Of a stretch of 64,000 nucleotides of DNA, positions 16,104-25,705 are shown one piece after another. The translations under genes were made by a program, and so were the position numbers. The stretch comes from Chitinophagaceae bacterium (lineage in GTDB: Bacteria > Bacteroidota > Bacteroidia > Chitinophagales > Chitinophagaceae). The stretch spans positions 1 to 64,000 of the forward strand of contig JAMLHL010000007.1 of NCBI GenBank assembly GCA_023957125.1, read 5' to 3'. Below the pieces are notes generated by a model that was not told where the DNA came from, ran no database searches, and saw only the letters and a program-made list of their open reading frames with translations. Position 1 is the first letter of the stretch, and each line of letters begins with the position of its first letter.

Positions 16104-18944
16104 ATGAACAAGCCCTTCTTCCTGTCAATGATTTTCCTGCTGGCGCTGGTACTGGATAATACAGCCCTTTGCGCGCAAACGCACCGTATTGACCTGGCCG
16201 GCACATGGTCTTTCCAGGCTGATCCGTCAGATAAAGGAGCAATGGAACAATGGTACCGAAAAAACCTGGAAGACAAGATCAGTCTCCCAGGTTCAATGAC
16301 CACCAATGGCAAAGGCAATGATATTTCGGTGAACACACCGTGGACCGGCAGCATTGTTGATTCATCCTGGTTTGTTAAACCGGAGTATGCAGTTTACCGC
16401 CAGCCCGGTAATATCAAGGTCCCGTTCTGGCTGCAACCTGTAAAGTATTATAAAGGCGCCGCCTGGTACCAGAAAATGGTGGATATTCCCGCAACCTGGA
16501 AAGGCAGGCATATAGAACTGTTCATAGAACGAAGCCATTGGGAAACTACAGTGTGGATTGATGATAAACAGGTGGGCGTTGCTAACAGCCTGGGCACCGC
16601 ACATGTCTTTGATCTGTCAAAAGCATTCACTCCTGGTACACACCGCCTCACTATCCGTATTGATAACCGGGTTAAAGAAATAGATGTAGGTAAGAACTCA
16701 CACAGCATCTCCGACCATACACAAAGCAACTGGAACGGGATGACAGGCAAGCTGTTCATTGCTGCCCGCCCGGCCTTATATGTGGACGATGTGCAGTTGT
16801 TCCCTGATATTCATAAAAAGCAGGTCACTGCACGGATAAAAATCAGTAATGGAGCAACTCAGGTCAACAAAGCCGAGATTCGGTTATTGGCAACAGGCGG
16901 GGCAAAAGCAGAACGGTTAAAGCCGGTGGTACGATCAATAGCCCTGCAAAATGGGACCAATATAGTGGAAGTGATATACCCGATGGGTAACCGCCCGTTG
17001 TTGTGGGACGAATTTAATCCCAACCTGTACAAATTGTCGGTACAGTTGAAAAACGGTGAGGAAACGGACGTAAGAACCGTCAGCTTCGGCATGCGTGAGT
17101 TTGCCGCCAGAGGAACACAGTTCACCATTAATGGCCGGCTTACTTTTCTGCGGGGAACGCTGGAATGCGCCATCTTTCCCGAAACCGGCTACCCGCCAAC
17201 AAACGTTGAGCCGTGGATGCACATTTTTAAGATAGCAAGATCGTATGGTTTGAACCACCTGCGTTTTCACTCCTGGTGCCCGCCTGAAGCTGCTTTTGAT
17301 GCAGCAGACCGTTTGGGTTTTTACCTGCATGTGGAAGCCGGCTCCTGGGCCAACCAGGGCGCTACTATCGGGGATGGTAAACCTCTTGATCAATATATTT
17401 ATGATGAAACGGAGCGCATATTAAGAGATTATGGCAATCATCCTTCTTTTTGTATGCTGGCTTACGGCAACGAGCCTGCAGGCAGGAACCACAAACAATA
17501 CCTGACGGATTATGTGAATTACTGGAAAAAGAAAGACGCCCGCCGGTTATATACCACCGCAGGCGGCTGGCCGGTGATACCGGAAAGCGATTTCAACAGC
17601 ACACCCGACCCGAGAATACAGGGCTGGGGCCAGGGCCTGAAAAGCATCATCAACGGCCAGGCGCCGAAAAGCAATTACGATTGGACGGATATCATTGCTA
17701 AATGGAATCAACCTACGATAAGTCATGAAATCGGCCAGTGGTGTGTTTACCCCGATTTTAGGGAGATAGAAAGATATACGGGTGTGTTGAAAGCCAAAAA
17801 CTTCGAGATCTTCCGGCAATCGCTGAAGGATCATGGTATGGCTCATTTATCGGATAGCTTTTTACTGGCATCGGGTAAACTGCAAGCCTTATGTTACAAA
17901 GCCGATATAGAGGCGGCTTTGCGTACACCGGGCTTTGCCGGCTTTCAATTATTAGACCTGCATGATTTTCCCGGGCAGGGAACCGCCCTGGTTGGTGTAT
18001 TAAACCCGTTCTGGGAAGATAAGGGATACATTACCGGGAAAGAATACAGCCGTTTTTGCAATGCAACGGTTCCACTGGCAAGGTTCCCTAAAATGATATA
18101 CCGGAATAATGAGATATTATCCGTGCCTGTTGAAATAGCTCATTTTGGAGAAACAGCCCTGAAAAATATAATCCCTTCCTGGGAGGTAAAAAATATTTCA
18201 GGAAAGACGCTTTTCCGGGGGCAGTTGCAGGAAACAAATATCCCTTTAGGCAATGGTATTCAGTTAGGCGAAATACAGCAGGCTTTATCAGAAGTGCTGC
18301 AGCCGCAACAGCTTGTACTGACCGTTTCTGTGGGCGACTATCAAAATACATGGGATTTTTTTGTGTATCCTTTGCCCGTATTGCAGAAAGATGACGGCAT
18401 ACTCGTAACCCGGCAGTTGGATGAAAATGCACTGGCAATACTTAATAAAGGAGGAAAAGTATTGCTGACATTGAAGCAAGGTTCCGTAAGACCGGAGAAG
18501 GGAGGATCCGTTGCAGTTGGATTTTCAAGCATCTTCTGGAATACTGCCTGGACAGGCGGTCAGCCGCCGCATACGCTGGGCATTTTGTGTAACCCCGCTC
18601 ATCCGGCCCTCGCGGCATTTCCAACAGCTTATCATAGCAACTGGCAATGGTGGGATGCCATGAGTCATTCCAGCGCCGTAATGCTCGATTCTGTTGCCAA
18701 CGGGCTGGAGCCGATCGTAAGGGTAATTGATGATTGGGTAACCAACCGTTCCCTGGGACTCATTTTTGAATGTAATACCGGTGGCGGCAGGCTGATCGTT
18801 TCATCTATTGACCTGCTGGAGCGGCAGGAAACAAGGCCGGAAGCGCAGCAATTGTTGTTCAGCCTGAAAAAATATATGGGCTCTGCAGCTTTTCGCCCAT
18901 CACGGGAAGTTGATATTAATACCATCAGGTCATTAATGAAATAA
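16104..18944 (+). CDS. Glycoside hydrolase family 2 enzyme
   Basis: A 946-residue secreted GH2 enzyme. A signal peptide ends near ALCAQ; a jelly-roll sugar-binding domain (to about 220) contains the usual GAAWYQKMVDIP and ERSHWETTVWIDDKQVG; an Ig-like domain follows; the barrel runs from about 340 to 640. The acid/base Glu457 is in YGNEPAG and the probable nucleophile Glu542 in ISHEIGQWC. The region after 650 has further beta-domains of unknown role. Specificity (beta-galactosidase, beta-glucuronidase, arabinosidase or other) cannot be read off; the neighbours favour a galactose- or arabinose-type substrate. Confidence 0.9.
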   Translation: MNKPFFLSMIFLLALVLDNTALCAQTHRIDLAGTWSFQADPSDKGAMEQWYRKNLEDKISLPGSMTTNGKGNDISVNTPWTGSIVDSSWFVKPEYAVYRQPGNIKVPFWLQPVKYYKGAAWYQKMVDIPATWKGRHIELFIERSHWETTVWIDDKQVGVANSLGTAHVFDLSKAFTPGTHRLTIRIDNRVKEIDVGKNSHSISDHTQSNWNGMTGKLFIAARPALYVDDVQLFPDIHKKQVTARIKISNGATQVNKAEIRLLATGGAKAERLKPVVRSIALQNGTNIVEVIYPMGNRPLLWDEFNPNLYKLSVQLKNGEETDVRTVSFGMREFAARGTQFTINGRLTFLRGTLECAIFPETGYPPTNVEPWMHIFKIARSYGLNHLRFHSWCPPEAAFDAADRLGFYLHVEAGSWANQGATIGDGKPLDQYIYDETERILRDYGNHPSFCMLAYGNEPAGRNHKQYLTDYVNYWKKKDARRLYTTAGGWPVIPESDFNSTPDPRIQGWGQGLKSIINGQAPKSNYDWTDIIAKWNQPTISHEIGQWCVYPDFREIERYTGVLKAKNFEIFRQSLKDHGMAHLSDSFLLASGKLQALCYKADIEAALRTPGFAGFQLLDLHDFPGQGTALVGVLNPFWEDKGYITGKEYSRFCNATVPLARFPKMIYRNNEILSVPVEIAHFGETALKNIIPSWEVKNISGKTLFRGQLQETNIPLGNGIQLGEIQQALSEVLQPQQLVLTVSVGDYQNTWDFFVYPLPVLQKDDGILVTRQLDENALAILNKGGKVLLTLKQGSVRPEKGGSVAVGFSSIFWNTAWTGGQPPHTLGILCNPAHPALAAFPTAYHSNWQWWDAMSHSSAVMLDSVANGLEPIVRVIDDWVTNRSLGLIFECNTGGGRLIVSSIDLLERQETRPEAQQLLFSLKKYMGSAAFRPSREVDINTIRSLMK

Positions 18945-18974
18945 CCTGTTGAAAAATCATTATCAGATTTTACT

Positions 18975-20342
18975 ATGGCTACTATTATTTCATCCGGAAA
19001 TACCGGCGGTTCCGGTGCCTCAAAGCACAGGTTCAACACTTCCTATATTTTAGGCATCTCTTTCGTTTCGGCTCTCGGTGGTTATTTGTTTGGATTCGAT
19101 TTTGCGGTAATAGCCGGCGCTTTGCCCTTTTTACAAAAACATTTTTCATTAGACGCTTATTGGGAAGGCTTTGCAACCGGAAGCCTGGCATTGGGCGCTA
19201 TTATCGGCTGCATGGTTGCGGGATCGGTATCGGATAAATACGGGCGTAGGCCGGGACTGCTGATCGCCGCGGCTATTTTCGCTCTTTCTTCTATAGCAAT
19301 GGCATTTTCTTTTTCAAGAGATGCATTTATTGCCGCCAGGTTTTGTGCAGGTATTGGCGTAGGCATGGCCTCTGTGCTATCGCCGATGTATATCGCAGAA
19401 ATTTCCCCTGCGCATATGCGTGGCCGTATGGTGGCCATTAACCAGTTGACGATCGTGCTGGGCATTCTTTTTACCAATCTCATCAATTACGGACTGCGCA
19501 ATTATGGAGAAGATGCGTGGCGGTGGATGTTCGGGTTCGGCTTTTTCCCTTCTGTTTTATTTTTTATCGGGGCGTTGTGGCTGCCCGAAAGTCCCCGTTG
19601 GCTGATGAAGGCAGGTAAAAACGCAAAGGCAACAAAAGTGCTGGAGAAAATAGGCGATGCCGGTTTTGTAAATGAATCTGTGAGCCATATTGCAACATCC
19701 TTAAAAGGAGCTGTTAAAAGCCGGTATGCGGATATTTTCAAAAAAGCCGTGCTGCCGGCTGTTCTGGTAGGTATAGGACTGGCGGTATTTCAGCAACTGT
19801 GCGGCATCAATACCGTGTTTAACTATGCGCCTAAAATATTTGAAAGTATCGGCGCTTCCCAGGACGATCAATTGCTGCAAACCGTTTTTATAGGAGGCGT
19901 AAACCTGGTATTCACCATTCTTGCGATGTTGCTGGTGGACAGGCTGGGAAGAAAACCTTTGATGTTGATTGGTGCAGGAGCGCTTGCTGTTGTGTATATC
20001 ATTATCGTTATCCTGTTAGGAAATCACTCAGCCCATGTATCCTGGTTCCTGTTAGCATCCATTGGTATTTATGCCATGTCGCTGGCACCTGTTACCTGGG
20101 TACTCATCTCCGAAATCTTTCCTAATAAAGTACGAAGCGAAGCTACGGCAGTAGCGGTAGTAAGTCTGTGGGCGGCCTATTTTATCCTCGTTTTTACTTT
20201 TCCCGTTTTATTTGAGCAACTGCAGGAAAGATCATTCTATATCTACTCAGCAATATGCGTGCTTGGATTCCTTTTTGTTTGGCGGAACGTAAAAGAAACA
20301 AAAGGCAAGACGCTGGAAGAACTGGAGAAAGTAATAGCGTAA
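18975..20342 (+). CDS. MFS sugar:proton symporter (sugar porter family)
   Basis: A 455-residue, 12-segment inner-membrane transporter. It carries the sugar-porter marks: GGYLFGFDFAVIAGALPF in segment 1, DKYGRRPGLL after segment 2, the RFCAGIGVGMASVLSPMYIAEI stretch, PESPRWLMKAGK at the end of the first half, QQLCGINTVFNYAPKIF in segment 7 and VDRLGRKPLM after segment 8. It closes the cluster, 30 bp after GH2, and would import the monosaccharide (xylose, galactose or arabinose class). The first 20 residues are Gly/Ser-rich and unusual for the family. Confidence 0.93.
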   Translation: MATIISSGNTGGSGASKHRFNTSYILGISFVSALGGYLFGFDFAVIAGALPFLQKHFSLDAYWEGFATGSLALGAIIGCMVAGSVSDKYGRRPGLLIAAAIFALSSIAMAFSFSRDAFIAARFCAGIGVGMASVLSPMYIAEISPAHMRGRMVAINQLTIVLGILFTNLINYGLRNYGEDAWRWMFGFGFFPSVLFFIGALWLPESPRWLMKAGKNAKATKVLEKIGDAGFVNESVSHIATSLKGAVKSRYADIFKKAVLPAVLVGIGLAVFQQLCGINTVFNYAPKIFESIGASQDDQLLQTVFIGGVNLVFTILAMLLVDRLGRKPLMLIGAGALAVVYIIIVILLGNHSAHVSWFLLASIGIYAMSLAPVTWVLISEIFPNKVRSEATAVAVVSLWAAYFILVFTFPVLFEQLQERSFYIYSAICVLGFLFVWRNVKETKGKTLEELEKVIA

Positions 20343-20667
20343 AGTTATTTAACGCATGTTTTCGCGAAGCAAAGCGAAGCAAGGCACACGTTAAAATTTG
20401 AATCGCTAAAAGAGAGGCCTAGTCTCGAAAGATATTGTAAGAACGGGTTTTAACCCGTTCGAAAACAGGAAAGACCTGTTGAGAGCTGTAGGCTCGGTTC
20501 ATTATGCATCGCTCCGATGGCGCTCATCCTCGCTGCTGCCTGTTTTATACAAAAAGCTAATGAGCCTTACGGCTCTTGCTGAAATTTTAATACCTCCGTC
20601 CGGTGCATCTAACCGTAAAAATAGAAATTACTAACTTCACACCTATTATTAAAAATAAAATCAGGAT
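20343..20667. repeat. Hairpin array after the sugar cluster
   Basis: A 325-bp gene-free gap with at least four small stem-loops in a row: a 9-bp stem at 20441-20460 (GAACGGGTT/AACCCGTTC), AACAGG/CCTGTT at 20464-20480, GAGC/GCTC at 20483-20495 and GAGCC/GGCTC at 20562-20575. The last two hairpins are similar to each other in inverted orientation. Some may end transcription of the cluster, though no long T-run follows any of them; the spacing looks like a composite palindromic repeat. Confidence 0.65.
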
Positions 20668-21414
20668 TTGAATTTGAAGGGTATTGCTTTTACAGCTATA
20701 TGCATTGTTACTAATTTTTTTGCCGGCAATGTATTTGCCCAGTTCAGCGACAGCGTTCATTATTATGCCAGGTTTGCCACAACCGGCATTATCAACCGTG
20801 CCAATCAGGGGAAATCTTTTGTATTAAATAATGCGATAGCATTCAGTGTAAATAAAAAGACGGTGGCTCTGAACAGCTCAGCGGCATGGATATATGGCCA
20901 GCAGGACGGGCGGCTGACCAATAATGATTTTACCACAGGGCTAACCCTGGATCTGTATAAAGACACGAGAAAGCTATATTACTGGGGGCTTTTAAATCTC
21001 AGTTCCAGCTATTCCTTAAATATCAACCAGCAATTTCAGGGCGGCGGCGGTATAGGTTATAATATCGTAAACCAACCGGCTATTGAAATTGTTGTAAGCG
21101 ATGGGCCGCTATATGAAAGAAGCAGTCTGAAAACAGATGATATCGCCAATGATAATTACCAGACTTTGAGAAATTCTCTGAGGTTACGCCATCGTTGGGT
21201 GATCAACAATACTATTACCTGGGATGGCATGCACTTCTGGCAGCCTTCTCTTGTGAAGTTTGATGACTATATCATCCGGTCTTCCAGCAATATCTCGATT
21301 AAGCTGAAAAAATGGCTGAGCCTCACCTCTTCGGTTACGTACAACAAGCTATCCCGTACCAATCGCGAAAATTTACTGATCAGTTTCGGTATTGTAGCGG
21401 AAAACTATTTCTGA
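20668..21414 (+). CDS. DUF481-like outer-membrane beta-barrel protein
   Basis: A 248-residue protein with a signal peptide (GIAFTAICIVTNFFAGNVFAQ) and alternating beta-strand pattern to a C-terminal aromatic residue (AENYF), as in outer-membrane barrels of the DUF481 (YdiY-like) family. The start is TTG at 20668, preceded by CAGGA; no ATG is available near the signal peptide. It converges on the following leftward gene with an 18-bp gap. Function unknown. Confidence 0.75.
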   Translation: MNLKGIAFTAICIVTNFFAGNVFAQFSDSVHYYARFATTGIINRANQGKSFVLNNAIAFSVNKKTVALNSSAAWIYGQQDGRLTNNDFTTGLTLDLYKDTRKLYYWGLLNLSSSYSLNINQQFQGGGGIGYNIVNQPAIEIVVSDGPLYERSSLKTDDIANDNYQTLRNSLRLRHRWVINNTITWDGMHFWQPSLVKFDDYIIRSSSNISIKLKKWLSLTSSVTYNKLSRTNRENLLISFGIVAENYF

Positions 21415-21431
21415 TACAAAAAATAAAACAA

Positions 21432-23858
21432 CTACAACCTGAATATCTCGTTATAATACAGCGGCGTATCATCGTCTTTCGAAAAACCTATGATCACCAC
21501 CCGGATGCTTTTTACATCGTCGTTATTAAAGAACCGAACCTGGATGGGTTTGGTTCCATCGGGCATTAAAGCGGGATTCCAGTATAATACATCACGGGTA
21601 TCTTTTTCAAGCCGTTTTACAGAGGCATCTTTATAATCCGGCTGGTAGAAGGGTGCAATTTTATCGTATCCTATTAAAATACTGTTGTTCAACGAAGGCG
21701 GTTTCTGCGCGTTGGCAGCCTGGGTATCTCCACGGCGGGTATATATGGCCACGGCGCCTCCGCCCCCCCCTCCTATACCGCCAACAAATCCACTCTTGAT
21801 CACCTTCACCATGGCAATATCACTCACCGGCAAACTGCTGATGCTCCCGGGATCCACTGCCATTTCATCTAAATAAAGCTGTACCCGGCTACCCCGGATG
21901 ATCGGGATATAATCTCCTCCCTGCATCTGTATCTGCAAACCGGCCACCCGTCCCTGCAGCCATTGTAATATATTGGGATAAGAAGCGGCGTCCTGGTTTT
22001 CATTCACCAAATCAAACACATCTTCATTCATACTCCTGAACATCCCGGAACTTAGCTTTTCATTCAATTGCTCTTTATTACTTTTTTTCTGCGCTACTAT
22101 TTTCACTTCTTCCAGGGTCTTAAACCGGGCATCGGCGTCTTTCTGATTGTTCAGGTTATTCAACCCTCTTGCCAGATCTTCCGATGGCTTATCATTAGGC
22201 GGTCTCTTTACCATCAGGTACCCGGCCGGGGGAAGATCGCCTTTATAGGGAACCACTTTATTAAGGGATTCAAATGTGATGGAAGCATCCCGGGGCGCTA
22301 TCTTTTTGTCATTCACCTGGTAATATACCTTTAACGGCTCCTCAAATATCAGGTTCTTTAATTCAAAGGAGCCTTTGGAATCGGTGGTAACCTGGTTCAA
22401 TTGGGTAGTGGAATCGGCGAAATAAAAAATCAGGTTTACATTTTGATTGGCTACCACTCCCCCGCCGCCATATACGGTTCCCTTATAGGAGATATACGGT
22501 TCAGGTATATAATGTATCTCCGGGAATTTTCCGCTTATAATTTGTTCCCAGTTGAAACGGGTCCATTTTTCCGATATCAGCAGGGCATCCATATCCTCCA
22601 GTTCGGTTCCTATATCAAAATAACGCGCCGGGGCGTCTATACGACCGGGGAAGTCGGAGGTAAGCCACAAACTGGTTAAAATATTATCTCCAAAAGGCTC
22701 TTCCTTCACATTTCCATCCAGCACCAATACCGAATACTTCAAATAATTGGTATCGGGCAGCATGTCAAATCCATTTACACTGCGGGGTTTGCCGGTGAGG
22801 TACAAAGGAGGAAAAGCCGGCCGGCCAACATGCAACTTTCCCAACTGTACAAAACAAAGCCGCTCCGCTACCACCTTTTCCTCTCCGTTGAAAACCGTTA
22901 AATGCAGGATGCCGTTGATCAGCTTATCAGCTGGAATAGAACTCGATATTTCCGGATTGATCTTGTTGATATTCGCTTTATAGACCAGGATATTATTGAT
23001 GGTGCCAATTACTTTATACCCTTTGGCATCATCGGGAAGATTCTTAAATCTCAGCGTGTAATCAATGGCTTCATCCGTATTATTAACCTGGAGACTTACG
23101 CCTGAGGCAGCCGCCGGTGAAAGAGCAACGGTTTGCTTTCTTCCTTTCTTATCCTCCACGATCACCTGGTACTTCTTGTTTTCCGCAGGCGTAAAACTAA
23201 ATATACCCACATTACGGTCTAACCCGTTGAAACTGGTAATTTTTTCGGACGGTTTAGTGGCATCCACCACGTAGCCGCTCCAACTATCGGGTAATGCCCC
23301 GTTGGAAAAAAGCCGGACCGCCACTTTACTGTTAAGCCCGGCAATCAGGCTGCCACCCTCGGGATAGGCCGCCGCTTTCCATACCGCCGCAGTATCGGGC
23401 GCCAGCTTTTGGGGAGAAGCTGGATTGTACACCCGGAACGAGTGCACATACTGGAAAGCTTCATCAAAATTGAGCATCCATTGGGTAAACCCTCTTATAT
23501 AATAAATCCCTTCGGGAAGAGAATCAGCCAGGGAAAAACTGCCCTGTCCTTCCCCTTCAAACAACGGGATATTTTTCCGGTTGATCAGTGTTTTTTTACT
23601 GTTGTACAATTCAAGGGTAAGGTTGGTGGAGATAAGCGAACGCCCATATCCTTCAAATACAAAAGCATTGAACCAGATGTTCTCCCCCGCCAGGTAATAA
23701 TCTTTGTCGTAAAGCAGATACACTTTCTCCTGTGGATATTTCTGAGAGAGTGTTTCCAGCGCCTGCTCCACCTTGTTCTGGGCGATGGCATGCCCCGTTA
23801 CCATGCAAATTAAAATCCCAACCGAACACTTAATAATTGAATCTTTAAAAAAAAACAT
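21432..23858 (-). CDS. MG2-like protein with terminal TonB-receptor plug domain, no barrel
   Basis: An 808-residue exported protein. After the signal peptide (to about residue 27) comes a run of macroglobulin-like beta domains starting QEKVYLLYDKDYYLAGENIWFNAFVFEG, a carboxypeptidase-regulatory-like domain near 450-530 (VYGGGGVVANQNVNLIFYFAD), and a plug domain near 610-720 (PNILQWLQGRVAGLQIQ ... VIKSGFVGGIGGGGGGAVAIYTRRG). The TonB receptor barrel is absent. Such plug-only proteins are frequent in Bacteroidota and their role is unknown; binding to a partner receptor is conceivable. Confidence 0.82.
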   Translation of the reverse strand: MFFFKDSIIKCSVGILICMVTGHAIAQNKVEQALETLSQKYPQEKVYLLYDKDYYLAGENIWFNAFVFEGYGRSLISTNLTLELYNSKKTLINRKNIPLFEGEGQGSFSLADSLPEGIYYIRGFTQWMLNFDEAFQYVHSFRVYNPASPQKLAPDTAAVWKAAAYPEGGSLIAGLNSKVAVRLFSNGALPDSWSGYVVDATKPSEKITSFNGLDRNVGIFSFTPAENKKYQVIVEDKKGRKQTVALSPAAASGVSLQVNNTDEAIDYTLRFKNLPDDAKGYKVIGTINNILVYKANINKINPEISSSIPADKLINGILHLTVFNGEEKVVAERLCFVQLGKLHVGRPAFPPLYLTGKPRSVNGFDMLPDTNYLKYSVLVLDGNVKEEPFGDNILTSLWLTSDFPGRIDAPARYFDIGTELEDMDALLISEKWTRFNWEQIISGKFPEIHYIPEPYISYKGTVYGGGGVVANQNVNLIFYFADSTTQLNQVTTDSKGSFELKNLIFEEPLKVYYQVNDKKIAPRDASITFESLNKVVPYKGDLPPAGYLMVKRPPNDKPSEDLARGLNNLNNQKDADARFKTLEEVKIVAQKKSNKEQLNEKLSSGMFRSMNEDVFDLVNENQDAASYPNILQWLQGRVAGLQIQMQGGDYIPIIRGSRVQLYLDEMAVDPGSISSLPVSDIAMVKVIKSGFVGGIGGGGGGAVAIYTRRGDTQAANAQKPPSLNNSILIGYDKIAPFYQPDYKDASVKRLEKDTRDVLYWNPALMPDGTKPIQVRFFNNDDVKSIRVVIIGFSKDDDTPLYYNEIFRL

Positions 23859-23933
23859 ACCGGACTTTTGATAGAAAATAAATCGGGTTTTGGCTTGTCC
23901 CGCAAATTACTATGGTAAATTGTTAGTTACAGG

Positions 23934-24227
23934 TTAAATTAAAGATAGTACAATGATAATAATGGCCAAAATGGTTTCCACCGGCAGGTAGCGATGAGCA
24001 CCAACAGCGATCGGTTTGGCAAATCGTTGATCGCTTATAACCCAAACCCCGCCGATAATATGGCTTGCAAAAACAGGGTCCGAAATCTGCCCGTAAAAAA
24101 TTCCTTCCCCGCTACTGTCCGCTTTCTGACCCTTCACCCGCATCTGTAATGATGTGGAAACCGGGCTCCTGTTTGTAAAGCCCGTATCATACAAGAAAAA
24201 GATCACCAGGCACGCAGTAAAAACCAA
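23934..24227 (-). CDS. Possible small two-segment membrane protein
   Basis: A 97-residue frame in an otherwise gene-free 545-bp gap. It starts with one hydrophobic segment (TACLVIFFLYDTG) and ends with another (ETILAIIIIVLSLI), with a 60-residue polar loop between. Base composition within the frame is clearly less AT-rich than the flank at 24228-24403, which favours coding. I do not recognise the family, and it may be spurious. Confidence 0.4.
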   Translation of the reverse strand: MVFTACLVIFFLYDTGFTNRSPVSTSLQMRVKGQKADSSGEGIFYGQISDPVFASHIIGGVWVISDQRFAKPIAVGAHRYLPVETILAIIIIVLSLI

Positions 24228-24403
24228 TTGGCAATATCGCCTAGCTCATTAAAACAAATTATATTAATAAATATGTAATTTATTTTAAGAAAAATGACAT
24301 AAAAAATATAATTTAGACAAATAAATTTTATATGTATTTTAATATTCATATTTACTGAAGATATGCTAATGCAGCCTTTAGTTAACACTCAAAATTTACT
24401 GCG
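24228..24403 (+). promoter_or_regulatory. AT-rich leader region of the porin gene
   Basis: This stretch is far richer in A and T than its surroundings and leads into the porin start at 24404. It is the only plausible promoter region for that gene, but I cannot single out a convincing -33/-7 pair. Confidence 0.35.
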
Positions 24404-25480
24404 ATGATAAGAAAAATTCTCCCGTCTGTCATTTTTATGGCTGCATGTTCACCCGTCTTTTCACAGGACTCGGCAGCGAAAAAGAAAGAACTGATTCTTT
24501 CCGGATCGGTTGATGTTTATTACCGTTATAATTTTACCAACGCCAAAGACCAGGAAGTTACAAACAATTATACCAGCTTCACACATTCCCAAAATTCCTT
24601 TGAGTTGGGGATGGCATCCCTGAAAACAGACTATACCGCTGGAAAAATGTCCGCAACCATTGACCTTGGCTTTGGAACCAGGGCGCAGGAGTTTTCCTAT
24701 GCAGAATCAGGCGCTATTGCGGCTATCAAGCAGGTCTATATTTGCTACGCTCCTTCCGGTAAAGTAAAATTAACGCTGGGTAAATGGGGCACCCACATGG
24801 GTTACGAAGTATTGGATCCACAATTCAACCGGAACTATAGCATGAGCTACCTGTTTTCCTATGGCCCTTTTTCTCACACCGGCATCAAGGCCGATCTCCG
24901 GCTGGGCAGTCATTTCGGTTTGATGGCCGGGGTGACCAACCCCAATGATCATATCAGCGCCCCATTCGCCAATAAGTTCATCCTGGGGCAATTCAGCGCC
25001 AACTTTGACCAATTCAGCGCTTTCCTGAATTACGCAGGAGGAAAAGATATTGATAACGCCGCTAATAACCAGATCGGATTAACTGCAACAGCGACGCTTT
25101 CGAAGGGTTTCAGCCTGGGATATGACGGGACCGTGAAATTTTACAAACCCCAAAGCGGCAGTTCCGGTACCTGGTGGGGCTCCGCACTGTACGTGAATGC
25201 CAATCCAACAGAAAAAGTCGGCATAACGCTTCGCGGAGAATATTTCGATGATGAGAAGGGTATAATAACATATACCGATGAATATGAAGAGGTCCATTCT
25301 CTTTTGGGATCCCGTATCTTTCAAACTACGCTTTCTTTCAATGTTAAGCCGGTTGAGCACTTTACGATCATTCCCGAATTCCGGTTAGACAGCGCCGGGG
25401 ATCCTATATTCACCAAAAATAACGGGATCGGGGTTAAAAATACGGGATCGTTTGTGCTGGCAGCCATTCTCAGTTTTTAG
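24404..25480 (+). CDS. Outer-membrane porin, BBP2/OmpL-like
   Basis: A 358-residue barrel protein. The signal peptide (MIRKILPSVIFMAACSPVFSQ) is followed by LSGSVDVYYRYNFTNA and an alternating strand pattern through to the C-terminal FVLAAILSF. Features such as KLTLGKWGTHMGYEVLDPQFNRNYSMSYLF match the putative beta-barrel porin-2 family of Bacteroidota. It should sit in the outer membrane as a channel for small solutes; the substrate is unknown. Single gene with its own AT-rich leader. Confidence 0.88.
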   Translation: MIRKILPSVIFMAACSPVFSQDSAAKKKELILSGSVDVYYRYNFTNAKDQEVTNNYTSFTHSQNSFELGMASLKTDYTAGKMSATIDLGFGTRAQEFSYAESGAIAAIKQVYICYAPSGKVKLTLGKWGTHMGYEVLDPQFNRNYSMSYLFSYGPFSHTGIKADLRLGSHFGLMAGVTNPNDHISAPFANKFILGQFSANFDQFSAFLNYAGGKDIDNAANNQIGLTATATLSKGFSLGYDGTVKFYKPQSGSSGTWWGSALYVNANPTEKVGITLRGEYFDDEKGIITYTDEYEEVHSLLGSRIFQTTLSFNVKPVEHFTIIPEFRLDSAGDPIFTKNNGIGVKNTGSFVLAAILSF

Positions 25481-25647
25481 AGATGTATGTTACCGGCTTC
25501 AGTGGAGGACTGACCGATGGGCAACATAGATACTAAAATTTAAATTTTTTCACAGGGCAAACAATCCATAAAGCCGTCCATTTCTATGGATGACTTTTGT
25601 AATTCTTCCGGCCGATCGCTCAAAGCAAACGACACCACAGGCGCCCC

Positions 25648-25703
25648 GAAACCCGAAACCTGAAACCTGCGACCTGAAACCTGAAACCTGCGACCTGCGA
25701 CCT
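25648..25703. repeat. Eight-unit perfect-period heptamer tract
   Basis: Eight consecutive 7-bp units: GAAACCC, GAAACCT twice, GCGACCT, GAAACCT twice, GCGACCT twice. Only two unit types dominate and no unit has a length error. The tract ends two bases before the ppc stop codon (25706) in the gap between the convergent porin and ppc genes. Related looser patches occur at 11-258. Confidence 0.9.
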
Positions 25704-25705
25704 CT

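Noticed and set aside
25648..25703. CRISPR array
   Set aside because: Units are 7 bp with no spacers and no cas genes are nearby.
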